This document shows positions 50,905 through 62,877 of a stretch of 64,000 bases of DNA, piece after piece. Location: the NCBI GenBank assembly GCA_037953745.1, contig JBAKBP010007601.1:34323-98322 (forward strand), in the 5' to 3' direction. Each line of letters begins with the position of its first letter. Within the stretch, counting starts at the first letter, position 1. Position numbers and translations under genes: made by a program. The notes under the pieces were generated by a model. It saw nothing but the letters and a program-made list of their open reading frames with translations, did no database searches and was not told the origin of the DNA. This DNA comes from Lithodes maja. Taxonomy: Eukaryota > Arthropoda > Malacostraca > Decapoda > Lithodidae.

Positions 50905-52746
50905 TGTTACGACCGGGCACTCGGGTACACTAGGGCTCTTACACAGGACTCGAGTATGGCTCGCTGCCACAACGGAAACACACGATCCCAACCCCAGAGT
51001 ACTGCCAGCCGAACAAAAAAACGCCACTACCCTCCAGAGTTCTATCTGCTATAACGGGGTATACAAGAACTCGGTACTAGCGTTTCACACAACAGACTAA
51101 TAACAAGACGGGAGTTATCTAGTCTGGTCAACAATCAAACAAAGAAGAAAGTACTACAACACTAAAGAATAGTGTTGGCCGAAGCCGAAGTAATCCACCC
51201 TTGAACTAAGAACTTAAGAAGTCCTCCACCCTCTACTTCGGATCGGCACTATTACGTTACGTTAAACAATAGTCCTCGAGCATCAAGCAAGGAATCTTCT
51301 GATAAGTTAGATGCTTCTCGAATACTCATAAGAAGTAAGTATCGGATTTTGAACAGCAATTTAATGAATAACTCACTGGTAATTAAAGGCTTTAAATTGA
51401 CATAAGAAGAATTATAAGAATAAGCAATAGGATATGGCAAACATTAAGAAGAAGTACTCCGACAATGCACTGGCAATAGCCTACTAAGATTGTGCTCGTG
51501 GGCCACTAATCTCTGAAGTAGCTAAGCGTGCCACACATGAAATCAATAGTGCTTAAACAATAATATACATAAGGAGAAGCTTCAATACTATGCTGTATCT
51601 GCTGGTCGAGCAAAGTCTAGCTGGGATATCTAAGGTTAAGAGACAATGGCTGAGCAAGCGGCTCGTAGCCTAGCGAGGTCCTTAAGACTGTGCGGCCAAA
51701 TTACGGTAATTGACGGGATGCTCTCTTGAGAGATCCAGATCACTAGTATCTGGTTCTCTCCTGGCGATCCTCTCAAAGTCAAGCAAATGAGATAGCACAG
51801 TGTTGGGTGGCACAGGCAAAAGCCCTCACTCGCAACACAGTGCTAAACTCCCACGGTACACAGTCAGAAAGACCACCTAGGCGTTCCACGTCTCCGTTGC
51901 AATTGTACTGGTTCAACCGCAACCTAGTACTCATAGGAAATCACAACTCAGAAACCCTATCCCAGTCTAGCATTGCCTAAACCAGCAGAAAACAGGAACA
52001 TGAATAATCGCACACAGGGAAATGCATATACGAGTGCAACAAACATCAATCAATCCTATTCTAGTTAACCCTTCCAAAAATAGGCTATCTAACAGGCACT
52101 TATCTCGTGAGAACTCAAGCGATAATACTTTGGCTGACTAAATCTGCACCAAAGGGGTCATTGAGGTTATAAACAGGGACGAGAAGAGAAGAAGGTAGGC
52201 TGTTCAGAGAGTAGAGAAAGTTCACATCAGTCGGAAGAATATGGATAGTTGCAAGGGATATGAGAGGTCGCTTTGCCTGATGAGTTCTGATCTAAAAATG
52301 GCGAGACCTCCCTTTTTATACTCGGCCCCGTAGCGAGCATAACGGCAACACTAAGGACCGCCCACTGGCAATCATGACGTCATATTCTCTCAATCTGGGA
52401 TTGACAAAGAACTTCCCACGCGCTGAAAGGGAGGAAGGGAGGAGGGAATTAGGCCTACCGGCCCGCGTGGCGCACTCACCGACCCCACGCCACGTAATAT
52501 CCCTCCTCTCACCATTACATACAAGTCCCACACACAATACTCATATCTAATGATATAAAATAGAACTCGTTGACTTAGAAGAAAACAAAATACATAATGA
52601 CAATACTTATAGTACAACGGTTCACATAAACTGAGTTAGGAAACTCTACACAGACTACAGCCAAAGTTCCTGCCCTGACGATCCTAGCGAGGGTGGGGCC
52701 TGACTGGGCGTTCTGTACAGCATGCTCATACTCGACATGCGTCACA
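50905..52746 (-). repeat. Gypsy B 3' LTR, 1842 bp
   Basis: Starts TGTTACGACC and ends GCGTCACA; duplicates 57352-59193. It contains an AGTCTTAAGGACCTC region and a CTTTTTATACTCGGCC stretch (TATA-like when read on either strand). Small frames in it are identical in both LTRs and incidental. Confidence 0.97.
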
Positions 52747-53240
52747 CCTCCCCCAAGATTTTACTTGCTCAACCCTGAGCTAAAATCTGATATACAGAAC
52801 CCCATCAAACCCCTCACACCCAGCGACCGCATGGCACTAAAACAACGCTGAGTTTATCACTAAAACACATCTTATAAAAAAAAAAAAAAAAAAATCACAT
52901 TTCATAACTCCTCCCAACAATAGTAAAAGACATAATATCATGCTCCCAGAGCGAGCTTACAACAGCTCAGCCGTTTGATAGTTCGTGGACTACTCAAACA
53001 CTTTATAGGCTATGACAAACTTATACAATTATCTTCATCAAAAAGAAAGAGTTTTTATATGATTTTTATATTTTAATATGTTTTTTTCCGGCTGCACTAT
53101 AAGGGCAGCCTATTTTTCTTCTATACCAAACGCTCAACTCCTGCTTTACGACCCAATACGCTGGGCTACAACCGCGAGCCAACAAGCACCAAGCGCAAAA
53201 TACTACTCAAACCAAAGCAGGAGGCTACCCGTGTGTCAAT

Positions 53241-56200
53241 TTACCCAGGATCATATACCCCTGAACGACCACATGCAACCTCGTTGTCACAACCGGCAAT
53301 ATGGCTTATGTCCAGGTTATATACCAATAACCTTAGTGACCACCTGGTCAGCCTCATATTCCGATTGTGAAACTGGTCCAAGATCTCGAGAGGGTAATGA
53401 TCTGGGTAAACTACACCGACCGGACCATAGGCTGGAACATAGATCTCGAAATGCCCCAGCGCATCATTGTCCTTTTCACTTTCATTCATCAGGCTCTGAC
53501 ACGTTGCTGGTGCATTCTTAAGTCCGTCAGGCACAACATTGCACTGGTAGGTACTCCCGTCCACAACAAAACCACATACCTCTTTAGCACGCTCGGACAA
53601 AGTTACACGCAACGACCACTCACGACATTCCTTATCCCTCAGATCCTTCGTCCACACGTAATCCAGCTCTGCTTGCACCATAGGCTGTCGAGCAGGATTT
53701 ATACGGCAGGGAATTAAACTGAGCCTTGCACTATCTCCAGCCTGCATGTCGGATTCTACCCCGTACCTCAGGCCTGGAGAAGCAACAAACATGCGAAAGT
53801 ACTGCCATAGCCTAGTAAATAACTGCCTTGCACTGTCTCCACGAACAACATGCCTTGTGCCCTCCCACAACCCAGCCGAGACCGCAGCTTCTAACCTGTA
53901 GTCTCCCTCCTTCTCCACCTTCGTCCCTAGAACAGCCAGGTCATGAGAGGGACAATCAGTACCACCCGTGCAGTCACTCCCACAGTTCATTATAGCTAAG
54001 GCTTCCCCGCCGATACCGTACATGCGCACCCCCACATTCCTTGTGACGACATCTGCCTGCGCAGCATCACCGCTTTTAGCGACATGGCCAGATACAGTCG
54101 GTCTGTGGTAGGGCTGTTGCATTAGACTAGAGCAGCATTGGGAGGCTATGTGACGACCGGGCACTGCGATACCACAGCCGACCCTACCAATCTGCTCAAT
54201 GTCCTCCTTTTGACCACCACCCTTGGCAGCCATGGGTCGACCCTGACCTGGCAACCATGCCAAGGCCTCGTCGCCCACCTTAAACCACCGAAACAACGAG
54301 GCTAACGGTCTTTTAACAGTCACATGACCTGCCTGCGGAACATCTCGCACCGCCCGAGTTGTGAGACTCAGGGGCTCGGCACGACCAGTGGGGTATGAAC
54401 CGAGCTGGTGCTGGAGTGCTGCACACTGCTGCTCAGACAGGTGCTCTAGCGCTTCCACAGCCACCAGACTCGTGTCCCCCGCCCACTGCTTCGCCGAGAC
54501 ATGACAATCCCTACTCTCCTCCACCTGTGCCCTACTGCCCCCCTCTCCTTCTCCACCTTGGCCGCGGCAGACCAACGCAGGGACAGTAGGCTGCTCAGGT
54601 GGTTGCCTCACAAACTCCTCCAACAGGTTCACATGACATGCTTCCCCGTCCTCGTGTTTAATCTCGACAGCACCATTACCACACTTCTGAACTTCCGGAT
54701 CCTCCAACTGCAGTTTACAAATATCTGAGGGAACCAACCTGTCTAGATGCTTCCGAAGCAACCCAAGTCCTTCCCCAATATCAAACTGAGCAACCCTTTT
54801 TTCTCTCCGTGTGCAACGTTGCTGCCCCGGAGTCTCTTCCGGCCCTACCTCCTCACTAACTGTGACAGGTCCTGGGGCCTCTCCAGACTCTAACATAGGT
54901 GCTAATACTGAATCAACCAGGAGAGCCGCCGAGTCAAAACTCTTAAAACCAACTCCAGCTTTAGCCTCCTCCTGTTGATCGTTCCTCTGCTGGTCGGAAG
55001 ACGGAGGACTAGGCTGTGACACTTTAGCTGTCCGAGCCCGGGTGACAGCACACGCCATGGGTTGTGCCTGGCACCGCTCGACCCACTCTTGCTCTTCCCT
55101 ACTCACGTCGGCCGGCCTCTCGGCAACGACTAAGGGTAGAACCTCAGAAGCGGGCATTGCAAAGTCGTTACCGAGAAGAAGGTCGACGCCCTCCACTGGC
55201 AGTTTCTCCACAATCCCAACATCCAATTCACGTGTCACACCATCCACCTCCAACTCCAACCGCACCAGCGGGTATGACCGAGTTGCATTAATACCCTGCA
55301 CCACTACCACCCGAGCCGCATTTATAGGGTAGCCAGTCAAGTTATTCATCAGAGTCTGGGAAGCACCTGTATCACGCAAGACCTCTACTCCATGCTTGCG
55401 CCCCGCCCACATCACGCAACCCCGTCCTCTATGGTCGCAAAAAACATCCTGAGCAGGGTTCGAGCCTCTCAGGTGTTTCTGCATTGGCTGTGCCTCAGCC
55501 TCTGACGAACTGCCCCGGGCATACTCAGAAGACTTCGGAGACACACCAATGTTGCAGGCCAAAGACACAGCTGCTGTAGGTGGTTTGCTAGGACAGACTC
55601 TTGCAAAGTGCCCCTTTTCATGACAAAGATAACACTCCAACTCCCCTCTGGGCTTCCCTTGGTACTGGGAAGGGCCCGGCCCCTTCTTAAATGGGACGGT
55701 GTTAGTCTTGTGGTCAGTCTTGGTATCATAGCTCTTGTACTTGTTTGCATAATGTATATCACTAACTCGGGGGGGTGGGGTGTCACGCCCCTTGTTACCT
55801 GCCTCACTACGCTGGGCAGACCCGCACCCACGAATTAATGATAGCCGGAGGTCAGCCATCTCAGCTGCCTCCTGTAGAGTTTTAGGGTTCTTTTCTTTAA
55901 TAGTTAAAGTCATATCTGCACCAGTACACTTATAAAACTGCTCGAGCAGAAACAGCTCAGTCAACTGTTCGGCCGTCTCAGCTTTCTCAGAACGTGTCCA
56001 GTTAGCAAGTGCATCTTTTAAGTCCCGGGCATGTTCAAGAAAGGTCGCCTCCCTAGTCTTCGTAACACCCCGAAACTTCAATCGATATGTTTCTGGTTGC
56101 AACTCGTATGCCCGTAGGACAGCTCTCTTCAATACTGGGTAGTCAATGCAAGACTCTAAAGGCAGTGCATCATAAGCCTTCAGACCCTTACCCGTAAGTC

Positions 56201-57152
56201 TTGAGGAGACTAGAGCTGCCCACTTCTCTTCAGGCCAATTATGCTCCCTACACTTCTTCTCAAAACGATTAAAAAATTCTGTGACTTCAGTTTCACTAAA
56301 TGCCGGCACCAATTTGACTAAGTGAGACAAGGACTGTTCTCTTACTTGGCCCTCCCGGCCCATCCGAATCCCTGTCGACTCTGCACGAGTCTTATCTAAG
56401 TCTATCTGAGCACAATATTTCTCGGAGTCGTATCTAAGCTCAGCCTCGTGCCTCCTAGTCTCATCCTCGTGCCTCCTAGTCTCATTCTCCTGCTTCCTAG
56501 ACTCAGCCTCAATCGCATACCTCCTAGACTCAGCCTCGATTGCATACCTCCTAGACTCAGCCTCCATCTCCTTCTCATGCCTCCTAGACTCATTCTCCAT
56601 CTCCTGCTTCCTAGCCTCATTCTCCATCTCCTGCTTCCTAGCCTCATTCTCCATTTTAGCAAGCTCGAGTTTAAATATCATCTCAGGAGACAGGCCGGAA
56701 GAGGGAGCTGCCACTACTGAAGGAGGGGGGGCAAGAACTGGGGAACCACCATACGCACCGCCCGAGGGCACTCCAATCTTCCAATGCTCATCCCTCTGTG
56801 GGAGAGTGCTAACCTCCGGCAACTGAGTGGACGGCACTGTGGGAGTCGAGTGAGAGGGGATCTGGGGAGGAACCCCCCCAAACGCCCTCTCCTCCGAAAC
56901 CCCATGTCGCCCACGCAACACCCAGGAAATCAGCTCCCCCTTGGACATCCCTCCTACATTGGATAGACCCAAAACCTTGGCTATCAGGTGCAAGCCATAA
57001 ACATTCACCCCAGTCAGCCTCTCCTCCGTCACGTGGTACTGCTTACTCACAAAAAGTCTAGCATCCTCCTCACTAGTTACTAACGGCACCTCCTCAAATA
57101 GCATCTCTCGCTCCTCGTCAATACTAGGGCCCGACATACTGAAGTTCACCAA
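53241..57152 (-). CDS. Gypsy B gag-protease fused to pol-remnant mosaic
   Basis: 1303 codons, uninterrupted. Gag has a coiled, repeat-rich region (ENEARKQEM and ESRRYAIEA repeats at about residues 165-245), the capsid-like SHLVKLVPAFSETEVTEFFN, WAALVSSRLTGKGLKAYDAL, and a zinc knuckle CYLCHEKGHFARVC at about 506. Protease follows with LRDTGASQTLMNNL. After QLEDPEVQKCGNGAVEI the frame skips the whole integrase and rejoins at CHVNLLEEFVRQP. It then carries displaced scraps of the integrase zinc region and C-terminus (DVPQAGH, VGDEALAWLPGQGRPMAAK), about 200 residues I cannot place, an RT scrap (SERAKEVCGFVVDGSTYQC) and the RNase H end with YPDHYPL in place of YTDHHPL. Gag and protease look functional; pol is inactive. 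Confidence 0.93.
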   Translation of the reverse strand: MVNFSMSGPSIDEEREMLFEEVPLVTSEEDARLFVSKQYHVTEERLTGVNVYGLHLIAKVLGLSNVGGMSKGELISWVLRGRHGVSEERAFGGVPPQIPSHSTPTVPSTQLPEVSTLPQRDEHWKIGVPSGGAYGGSPVLAPPPSVVAAPSSGLSPEMIFKLELAKMENEARKQEMENEARKQEMENESRRHEKEMEAESRRYAIEAESRRYAIEAESRKQENETRRHEDETRRHEAELRYDSEKYCAQIDLDKTRAESTGIRMGREGQVREQSLSHLVKLVPAFSETEVTEFFNRFEKKCREHNWPEEKWAALVSSRLTGKGLKAYDALPLESCIDYPVLKRAVLRAYELQPETYRLKFRGVTKTREATFLEHARDLKDALANWTRSEKAETAEQLTELFLLEQFYKCTGADMTLTIKEKNPKTLQEAAEMADLRLSLIRGCGSAQRSEAGNKGRDTPPPRVSDIHYANKYKSYDTKTDHKTNTVPFKKGPGPSQYQGKPRGELECYLCHEKGHFARVCPSKPPTAAVSLACNIGVSPKSSEYARGSSSEAEAQPMQKHLRGSNPAQDVFCDHRGRGCVMWAGRKHGVEVLRDTGASQTLMNNLTGYPINAARVVVVQGINATRSYPLVRLELEVDGVTRELDVGIVEKLPVEGVDLLLGNDFAMPASEVLPLVVAERPADVSREEQEWVERCQAQPMACAVTRARTAKVSQPSPPSSDQQRNDQQEEAKAGVGFKSFDSAALLVDSVLAPMLESGEAPGPVTVSEEVGPEETPGQQRCTRREKRVAQFDIGEGLGLLRKHLDRLVPSDICKLQLEDPEVQKCGNGAVEIKHEDGEACHVNLLEEFVRQPPEQPTVPALVCRGQGGEGEGGSRAQVEESRDCHVSAKQWAGDTSLVAVEALEHLSEQQCAALQHQLGSYPTGRAEPLSLTTRAVRDVPQAGHVTVKRPLASLFRWFKVGDEALAWLPGQGRPMAAKGGGQKEDIEQIGRVGCGIAVPGRHIASQCCSSLMQQPYHRPTVSGHVAKSGDAAQADVVTRNVGVRMYGIGGEALAIMNCGSDCTGGTDCPSHDLAVLGTKVEKEGDYRLEAAVSAGLWEGTRHVVRGDSARQLFTRLWQYFRMFVASPGLRYGVESDMQAGDSARLSLIPCRINPARQPMVQAELDYVWTKDLRDKECREWSLRVTLSERAKEVCGFVVDGSTYQCNVVPDGLKNAPATCQSLMNESEKDNDALGHFEIYVPAYGPVGVVYPDHYPLEILDQFHNRNMRLTRWSLRLLVYNLDISHIAGCDNEVACGRSGVYDPG

Positions 57153-57332
57153 AAAATTCTCGAGACAAAAGTGTTAAACTCCCTTATGCAAGCACTAATT
57201 ACTAAATTAACTGGAGTCTCTTAAATGCTCTCCTAATTGCCTTACAAAAAAAAATATTCTTCAATATGTACGCTAAAGTACCAACAAACAAATGTTGTAC
57301 AACTCTGCAAAAAATTATACTGTTCACAAAAT

Positions 57333-57349
57333 CCTAAGCAAGGTCGCCA
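57333..57349 (-). promoter_or_regulatory. Gypsy B primer-binding site
   Basis: Two bases inside the 5' LTR the minus strand reads TGGCGACCTTGCTTAGG. TGGCGACC is the start of tRNA-Arg-type primer sites in several insect gypsy elements; the match beyond eight bases is unverified. Confidence 0.55.
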
Positions 57350-57351
57350 TT

Positions 57352-59193
57352 TGTTACGACCGGGCACTCGGGTACACTAGGGCTCTTACACAGGACTCGA
57401 GTATGGCTCGCTGCCACAACGGAAACACACGATCCCAACCCCAGAGTACTGCCAGCCGAACAAAAAAACGCCACTACCCTCCAGAGTTCTATCTGCTATA
57501 ACGGGGTATACAAGAACTCGGTACTAGCGTTTCACACAACAGACTAATAACAAGACGGGAGTTATCTAGTCTGGTCAACAATCAAACAAAGAAGAAAGTA
57601 CTACAACACTAAAGAATAGTGTTGGCCGAAGCCGAAGTAATCCACCCTTGAACTAAGAACTTAAGAAGTCCTCCACCCTCTACTTCGGATCGGCACTATT
57701 ACGTTACGTTAAACAATAGTCCTCGAGCATCAAGCAAGGAATCTTCTGATAAGTTAGATGCTTCTCGAATACTCATAAGAAGTAAGTATCGGATTTTGAA
57801 CAGCAATTTAATGAATAACTCACTGGTAATTAAAGGCTTTAAATTGACATAAGAAGAATTATAAGAATAAGCAATAGGATATGGCAAACATTAAGAAGAA
57901 GTACTCCGACAATGCACTGGCAATAGCCTACTAAGATTGTGCTCGTGGGCCACTAATCTCTGAAGTAGCTAAGCGTGCCACACATGAAATCAATAGTGCT
58001 TAAACAATAATATACATAAGGAGAAGCTTCAATACTATGCTGTATCTGCTGGTCGAGCAAAGTCTAGCTGGGATATCTAAGGTTAAGAGACAATGGCTGA
58101 GCAAGCGGCTCGTAGCCTAGCGAGGTCCTTAAGACTGTGCGGCCAAATTACGGTAATTGACGGGATGCTCTCTTGAGAGATCCAGATCACTAGTATCTGG
58201 TTCTCTCCTGGCGATCCTCTCAAAGTCAAGCAAATGAGATAGCACAGTGTTGGGTGGCACAGGCAAAAGCCCTCACTCGCAACACAGTGCTAAACTCCCA
58301 CGGTACACAGTCAGAAAGACCACCTAGGCGTTCCACGTCTCCGTTGCAATTGTACTGGTTCAACCGCAACCTAGTACTCATAGGAAATCACAACTCAGAA
58401 ACCCTATCCCAGTCTAGCATTGCCTAAACCAGCAGAAAACAGGAACATGAATAATCGCACACAGGGAAATGCATATACGAGTGCAACAAACATCAATCAA
58501 TCCTATTCTAGTTAACCCTTCCAAAAATAGGCTATCTAACAGGCACTTATCTCGTGAGAACTCAAGCGATAATACTTTGGCTGACTAAATCTGCACCAAA
58601 GGGGTCATTGAGGTTATAAACAGGGACGAGAAGAGAAGAAGGTAGGCTGTTCAGAGAGTAGAGAAAGTTCACATCAGTCGGAAGAATATGGATAGTTGCA
58701 AGGGATATGAGAGGTCGCTTTGCCTGATGAGTTCTGATCTAAAAATGGCGAGACCTCCCTTTTTATACTCGGCCCCGTAGCGAGCATAACGGCAACACTA
58801 AGGACCGCCCACTGGCAATCATGACGTCATATTCTCTCAATCTGGGATTGACAAAGAACTTCCCACGCGCTGAAAGGGAGGAAGGGAGGAGGGAATTAGG
58901 CCTACCGGCCCGCGTGGCGCACTCACCGACCCCACGCCACGTAATATCCCTCCTCTCACCATTACATACAAGTCCCACACACAATACTCATATCTAATGA
59001 TATAAAATAGAACTCGTTGACTTAGAAGAAAACAAAATACATAATGACAATACTTATAGTACAACGGTTCACATAAACTGAGTTAGGAAACTCTACACAG
59101 ACTACAGCCAAAGTTCCTGCCCTGACGATCCTAGCGAGGGTGGGGCCTGACTGGGCGTTCTGTACAGCATGCTCATACTCGACATGCGTCACA
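57352..59193 (-). repeat. Gypsy B 5' LTR, 1842 bp
   Basis: Partner of 50905-52746; TG...CA ends. Its outer end is followed by TSD CCTT and the resumed CR1 frame. Confidence 0.97.
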
Positions 59194-59197
59194 CCTT

Positions 59198-59727
59198 TAA
59201 CCCAGCGCAGCTTAAGAGGTGACTTAATTCAAGTGTTCAAAATCATCAAAGGCATCGACAATATGAACTGTAGTAAGTACTTCACTATCGACCAATCTAA
59301 TTACACGCGGGGAAACGGTTGCAAAATTATTGGTAAATCTTTTAACTCACACGAATCTAATAATTTCTTCTTCAATCGAGTTGTCAACTTGTGGAATGGG
59401 CTTCCCCGAAACGTTATAGACTGCATCACCGTTGATTCATTTAAACTCCGCGTAGACAAATATCTCGCATCAAACCCGCGACTGACTGCGTTTGTAAATG
59501 AATAACTTTATTTTATCCCCCCCTCAGTTACTAACCCATCTGTCCCCTATTAACTTCCTAATCCTGCCACGGACATTAGTTCCAGGGCAGTAATTCCCTT
59601 TCCAATGTTTCCTTACCCACTCTAAACCACTGTTTGGACACTTGATCCTCAGTGTTTTGGAGGACAAGCAACCTAGAAGGGTCACTAGATCTGTTGTTGC
59701 TTGATTTCCTTTGTACTCCTTTGTACT
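59198..59727 (+). pseudogene. CR1-like LINE C-terminal fragment, second part and 3' end
   Basis: RSLRGDLIQVFKIIKGIDNM, YTRGNGCKIIGKSFNSHESN and NRVVNLWNGLPRNVIDCITV run to VDKYLASNPRLTAFVNE and a stop at about 59505. A 3' untranslated region follows, ending in TTTGTACTCC repeats next to the resumed gypsy A sequence (GCCAATAACCC). With 50768-50904 it forms one 5'-truncated LINE insertion in the gypsy A RT. Confidence 0.88.
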
Positions 59728-60050
59728 TGCCAATAACCCTTAACAAGGTCTATCTTAGTGAGGAACTTGGCTTTTCCTATCTTATCGACACTGTCGTCCA
59801 CGCGAGGGAGAGGGTAGGCATTTGTGGGGGTTAAACCATTCAACCTGCGGAAATCTATACAAAACCGCACCTTACCATCTGGTTTGGGCTGCAGTGTGAC
59901 AGGGGAAGTCCACCTTACTGCACCCTCAGAAATCAGCCCACGTTTCAGCATATAATCCAGCTCTTCCCTAAGTGCTGGTAATTTAATAGGGGGAACACGG
60001 TATGGCACTGATTTAAAGGGCGGGTGGTCCCCAACATCGACATCGTGCAC
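59728..60050 (-). CDS. Gypsy A reverse transcriptase, N-terminal part
   Basis: HDVDVGDHPPFKSVPYRVPP, LDYMLKRGLISEGAVRWTSP, VTLQPKPDGKVRFCIDFRRL and FLTKIDLVKGYWQV are the opening RT blocks up to the catalytic Asp of DLVKGYWQ. The CR1 insertion cuts in after GYWQ, and reading resumes at 50767. It follows the integrase C-terminus; a one-base shift near 60080 separates the two frames. Confidence 0.92.
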
Positions 60051-60787
60051 CGCTTGAGTAGTGAGGCCAGATGCTCCGCGAAAACAGCTGGGTTTGAATC
60101 AAACAAGTGCTGCACAGCTACACGCTGTTGCTCAGGCAGGTGCAATATCAACTCGTGAGCCACTTGTCTAAAATTCCCCGCCCACTGATCCGCGGAAACA
60201 TGACAATCCCAATTATCCTCCCCCGCAGCTTGACTGTCCCTTCCTCCTTCTCCACCACGATCGCTGCAGATCAACACTGGGACAGTGAGAGGCTCGGAGG
60301 GGCGCCTCACATACTCTTTCATCAGATTTACATGGCAAAGTTGGTTCTTTTTCTTACGATCAGGAGTAGCTACTAAATAGTCGAGATCAGAAACCTTCCT
60401 TATAACCCGATACGGACCAGAATACTTGGCAGACAAGGGGTGTCCCACCAGAGGCAGTAGTATCAGTACCTCCTGATCTACTTCAAACTCCCTCAGCTTC
60501 ACCTTCTGGTCGTATCTGTCCTTCATCTGAGCTTGTGAACTCTTAAGGTTCCGACCTGCTACCTCCAAGCTCTTTAGCATTCTCTCACGGCTTTCAACTA
60601 CATACTTTAGAAGCGAGCATGGCTTTGTGACTCCCTCACAGATCTCCTTGACTATGTGGAGGGGCCCCCTGACCCTGTGTCCAAAAACCAACTCGTTCGG
60701 GCTAAATCCCAAGCTCTCCCCAGGTACTTCTCTCGCAGCAAATAAAACGTATGGGAGACCTAGATCCCAGTCCTTCCCATTTTCCAT
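60051..60787 (-). CDS. Gypsy A integrase C-terminal region
   Basis: GLPYVLFAAREVPGESLGFS, PNELVFGHRVRGPLH and a helical segment lead to the GPY-type module: VLILLPLVGHPLSAKYSGPY then RVIRKVSDLDYLVATP and LCHVNLMKEYVRR. A variable linker with DCHVSADQWAG runs to LFDSNPAVFAEH, where the frame is lost near 60080. It is joined in frame to the integrase core above except for one TAA at about 60792. Confidence 0.9.
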
Positions 60788-60790
60788 GCA

Positions 60791-62877
60791 TTAACACCGC
60801 AACATACTCTTGAGAGTCGAGTGCCACCTTTCCAAAACTCCCTGACTCTCGGGATGGTAGGCAGATGACACCATAGACACTATCCCATGTTGCTGCATGG
60901 TCTGCTTAAACAGAGCAGAAGTAAAATTGGATCCCTGATCAGACTGGATCTCCTGAGGGTAGCCATAACGAGAGAAATAGACAAGTAGGTTTTTGACAAC
61001 AGTCTTGGCCATCCCGTTGCGCATGGGGTAAGCATCTGGATACTGTGTTGCTACATCCATTACAGTTAGTAAAAATGTATTGCCGGCACTAGTGGGGGGC
61101 AATGGGCCAACCATATCGATAACTACTTTGCTGAAGGGCGGCCCAATGACAGGGATAGGTTGTAACGGGGCTCTCGGGATGACCTGATTGGGTTTCCCAA
61201 CAACTTGACAAGTGTGACACTGTGACACCCATGACACGACACTCGCCTTTAACCCAGGCCACCAGAAAAGCTTGCTCAGAGCTGCCTCCGTCTTACGTGC
61301 CCCCAGGTGCCCTGCCAAAGGCACATCATGAGCTAATCTCAATAAGCTCTCACGGCACACCCTCGGTACTACTAACTGGTCCACTAATCCTGACCCGCCA
61401 TCCCACTTTTTCTTGGGATCCTGATGTCTCCGATACAAGATCCCCTCGGACAAGAAAAAATCACCAGGCTGCGCATCCCCATCGCTCTCCAGTTCGACAG
61501 CACCATTACCACACGCCCCGACTTCAGGATCTTCCAGCTGCAAGGAACATATATCAGCAGGTGCGAGATTATCCAAGTTCATCTTAAATAATTTATTTCC
61601 ACCTCCAATGTCCCGCTGAGCCATCCTTTCCTCACGCTGCGCATAACGATGCTGTCGCAGAGTCTCTTCCTGCCCTGCACCTGCACTAGCGGTGACAGGC
61701 CCTGGGGCCTCTCCAGACTCTAACATAGGTGCCAATAATGAGTCACCAAGAAACACTGCCGGCTCAAAACTCTCCAATTGACCAACACTTCCCGTGTTCT
61801 TGTGACCTTTCCTCCGCGGTTTGATAGACTGAGGTGGTGGCTGCAAGGCTCCGGATGTCTGAGAACGCGTCACAACACACGCCATGGTTTGTACGCTACA
61901 CTTCTCAACCCACTCCTGTTCCTCCCTACTAACGTCGGCCGCCTTCTCGGCAACGACCAAGGGTGAAACCATAGAAGCAGGCACCGCAAAGTCGTTGCCG
62001 AGGAGGAGGTCGACGCCCCCAACAGGCAAGTTCTCTACGATTCCGACATCCAGCTCCTTCGCCACACCACCCACCTCCAGCTCCATCCGCACCAGCGGGT
62101 AGGACTTCGTAGCATTGATCCCCTGAACTACCACCACCCGAGCAGCGTTAATCGGCCTACCAGTAAAGTTCCTTAACAAGGTCTGAGAAGCCCCAGTATC
62201 ACGCAATAGCTTAACTCCTCGCCTTTCGCCAGCCCACCTCACCAAACCATGCCCTCTATGACCCCCAAAGATGTCGCGGACAGGGTTCGAGCCTTCCGGA
62301 CACTTGAACACAGGCTGTGTCCCAACCTCTGACGAACTACCCTTGGCAAACTCAGAAGATATAGGCGACACCCCTATGCTGCGGGCCAATGACACAACCT
62401 TGTTTGGTGGCTTGTTCGGACAAGCATTTGCAAAGTGACCCTCCTTGTGACATGCAAAGCACTCTTTACTCTTTGGTTTCCCTTGGGAGTGGGAGGTACC
62501 ATTAGACTTCTTATACGGGACGGTATTTGGTTTATGTTCAGTTTTATTGTCAGTGCTAGATGGTTTTGTGTATTTATGTGTATCAAAATTCTTGGGAGGG
62601 GGAGGGGTACGATCCTTTGCACCCGACTCACTCCTAGCTGCTGCTTCGCACCCTCGAATTAATGACAGTCGGCGGTTAGCCATTTCTGCTGCCTCCTGGA
62701 GAGTTCTAGGATTTTTTTCCTTTATATTTAATGTTAAGTCCCCGCCTGTGCACTTAAAGAACTGCTCCAAGAGAACCAGCTCACTCAACTCCTCAAAAGT
62801 AGCTGCCCTCTCAGAACGCAGCCAATGTCGTAGTGCATCAGACAAGTCCCGGGCGTGTTCTAGGAAGGTACTATCCT
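60791..62877 (-). CDS. Gypsy A gag C-terminus, protease and integrase core
   Basis: After a frame change near 62875 the gag continues: LSDALRHWLRSERAATFEEL, LQEAAEMANRRLSLIRGC and zinc knuckle CFACHKEGHFANAC. Protease has KLLRDTGASQTLLRNF (DTGA active site). Then integrase: zinc region HDVPLAGHLGARKTEAALSK with SQCHTCQ, and core blocks VVIDMVGPLPP, VMDVATQYPDAYPMRN, IQSDQGSNFTSALFK and YHPESQGVLERWHSTLKSML giving the D, D, E triad. It stops at TAA, after which the same frame continues as the integrase C-terminus. RT is not between protease and integrase. Confidence 0.93.

Larger units (their letters stand above)
50905..59193 (-). mobile_element. Gypsy element B, Gmr1-like, pol-deleted, recent
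   Basis: 1842-bp LTRs at 50905-52746 and 57352-59193 keep the same length and internal landmarks (constant offset of 6447). The 4-bp TSD is CCTT (50901-50904, 59194-59197). A single 1303-codon frame (57152-53241) encodes gag and protease, then a mosaic of pol remnants. No integrase core and no YLDD remain. Because the LTRs match, it moved recently, presumably using proteins supplied by relatives of element A. Confidence 0.95.
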
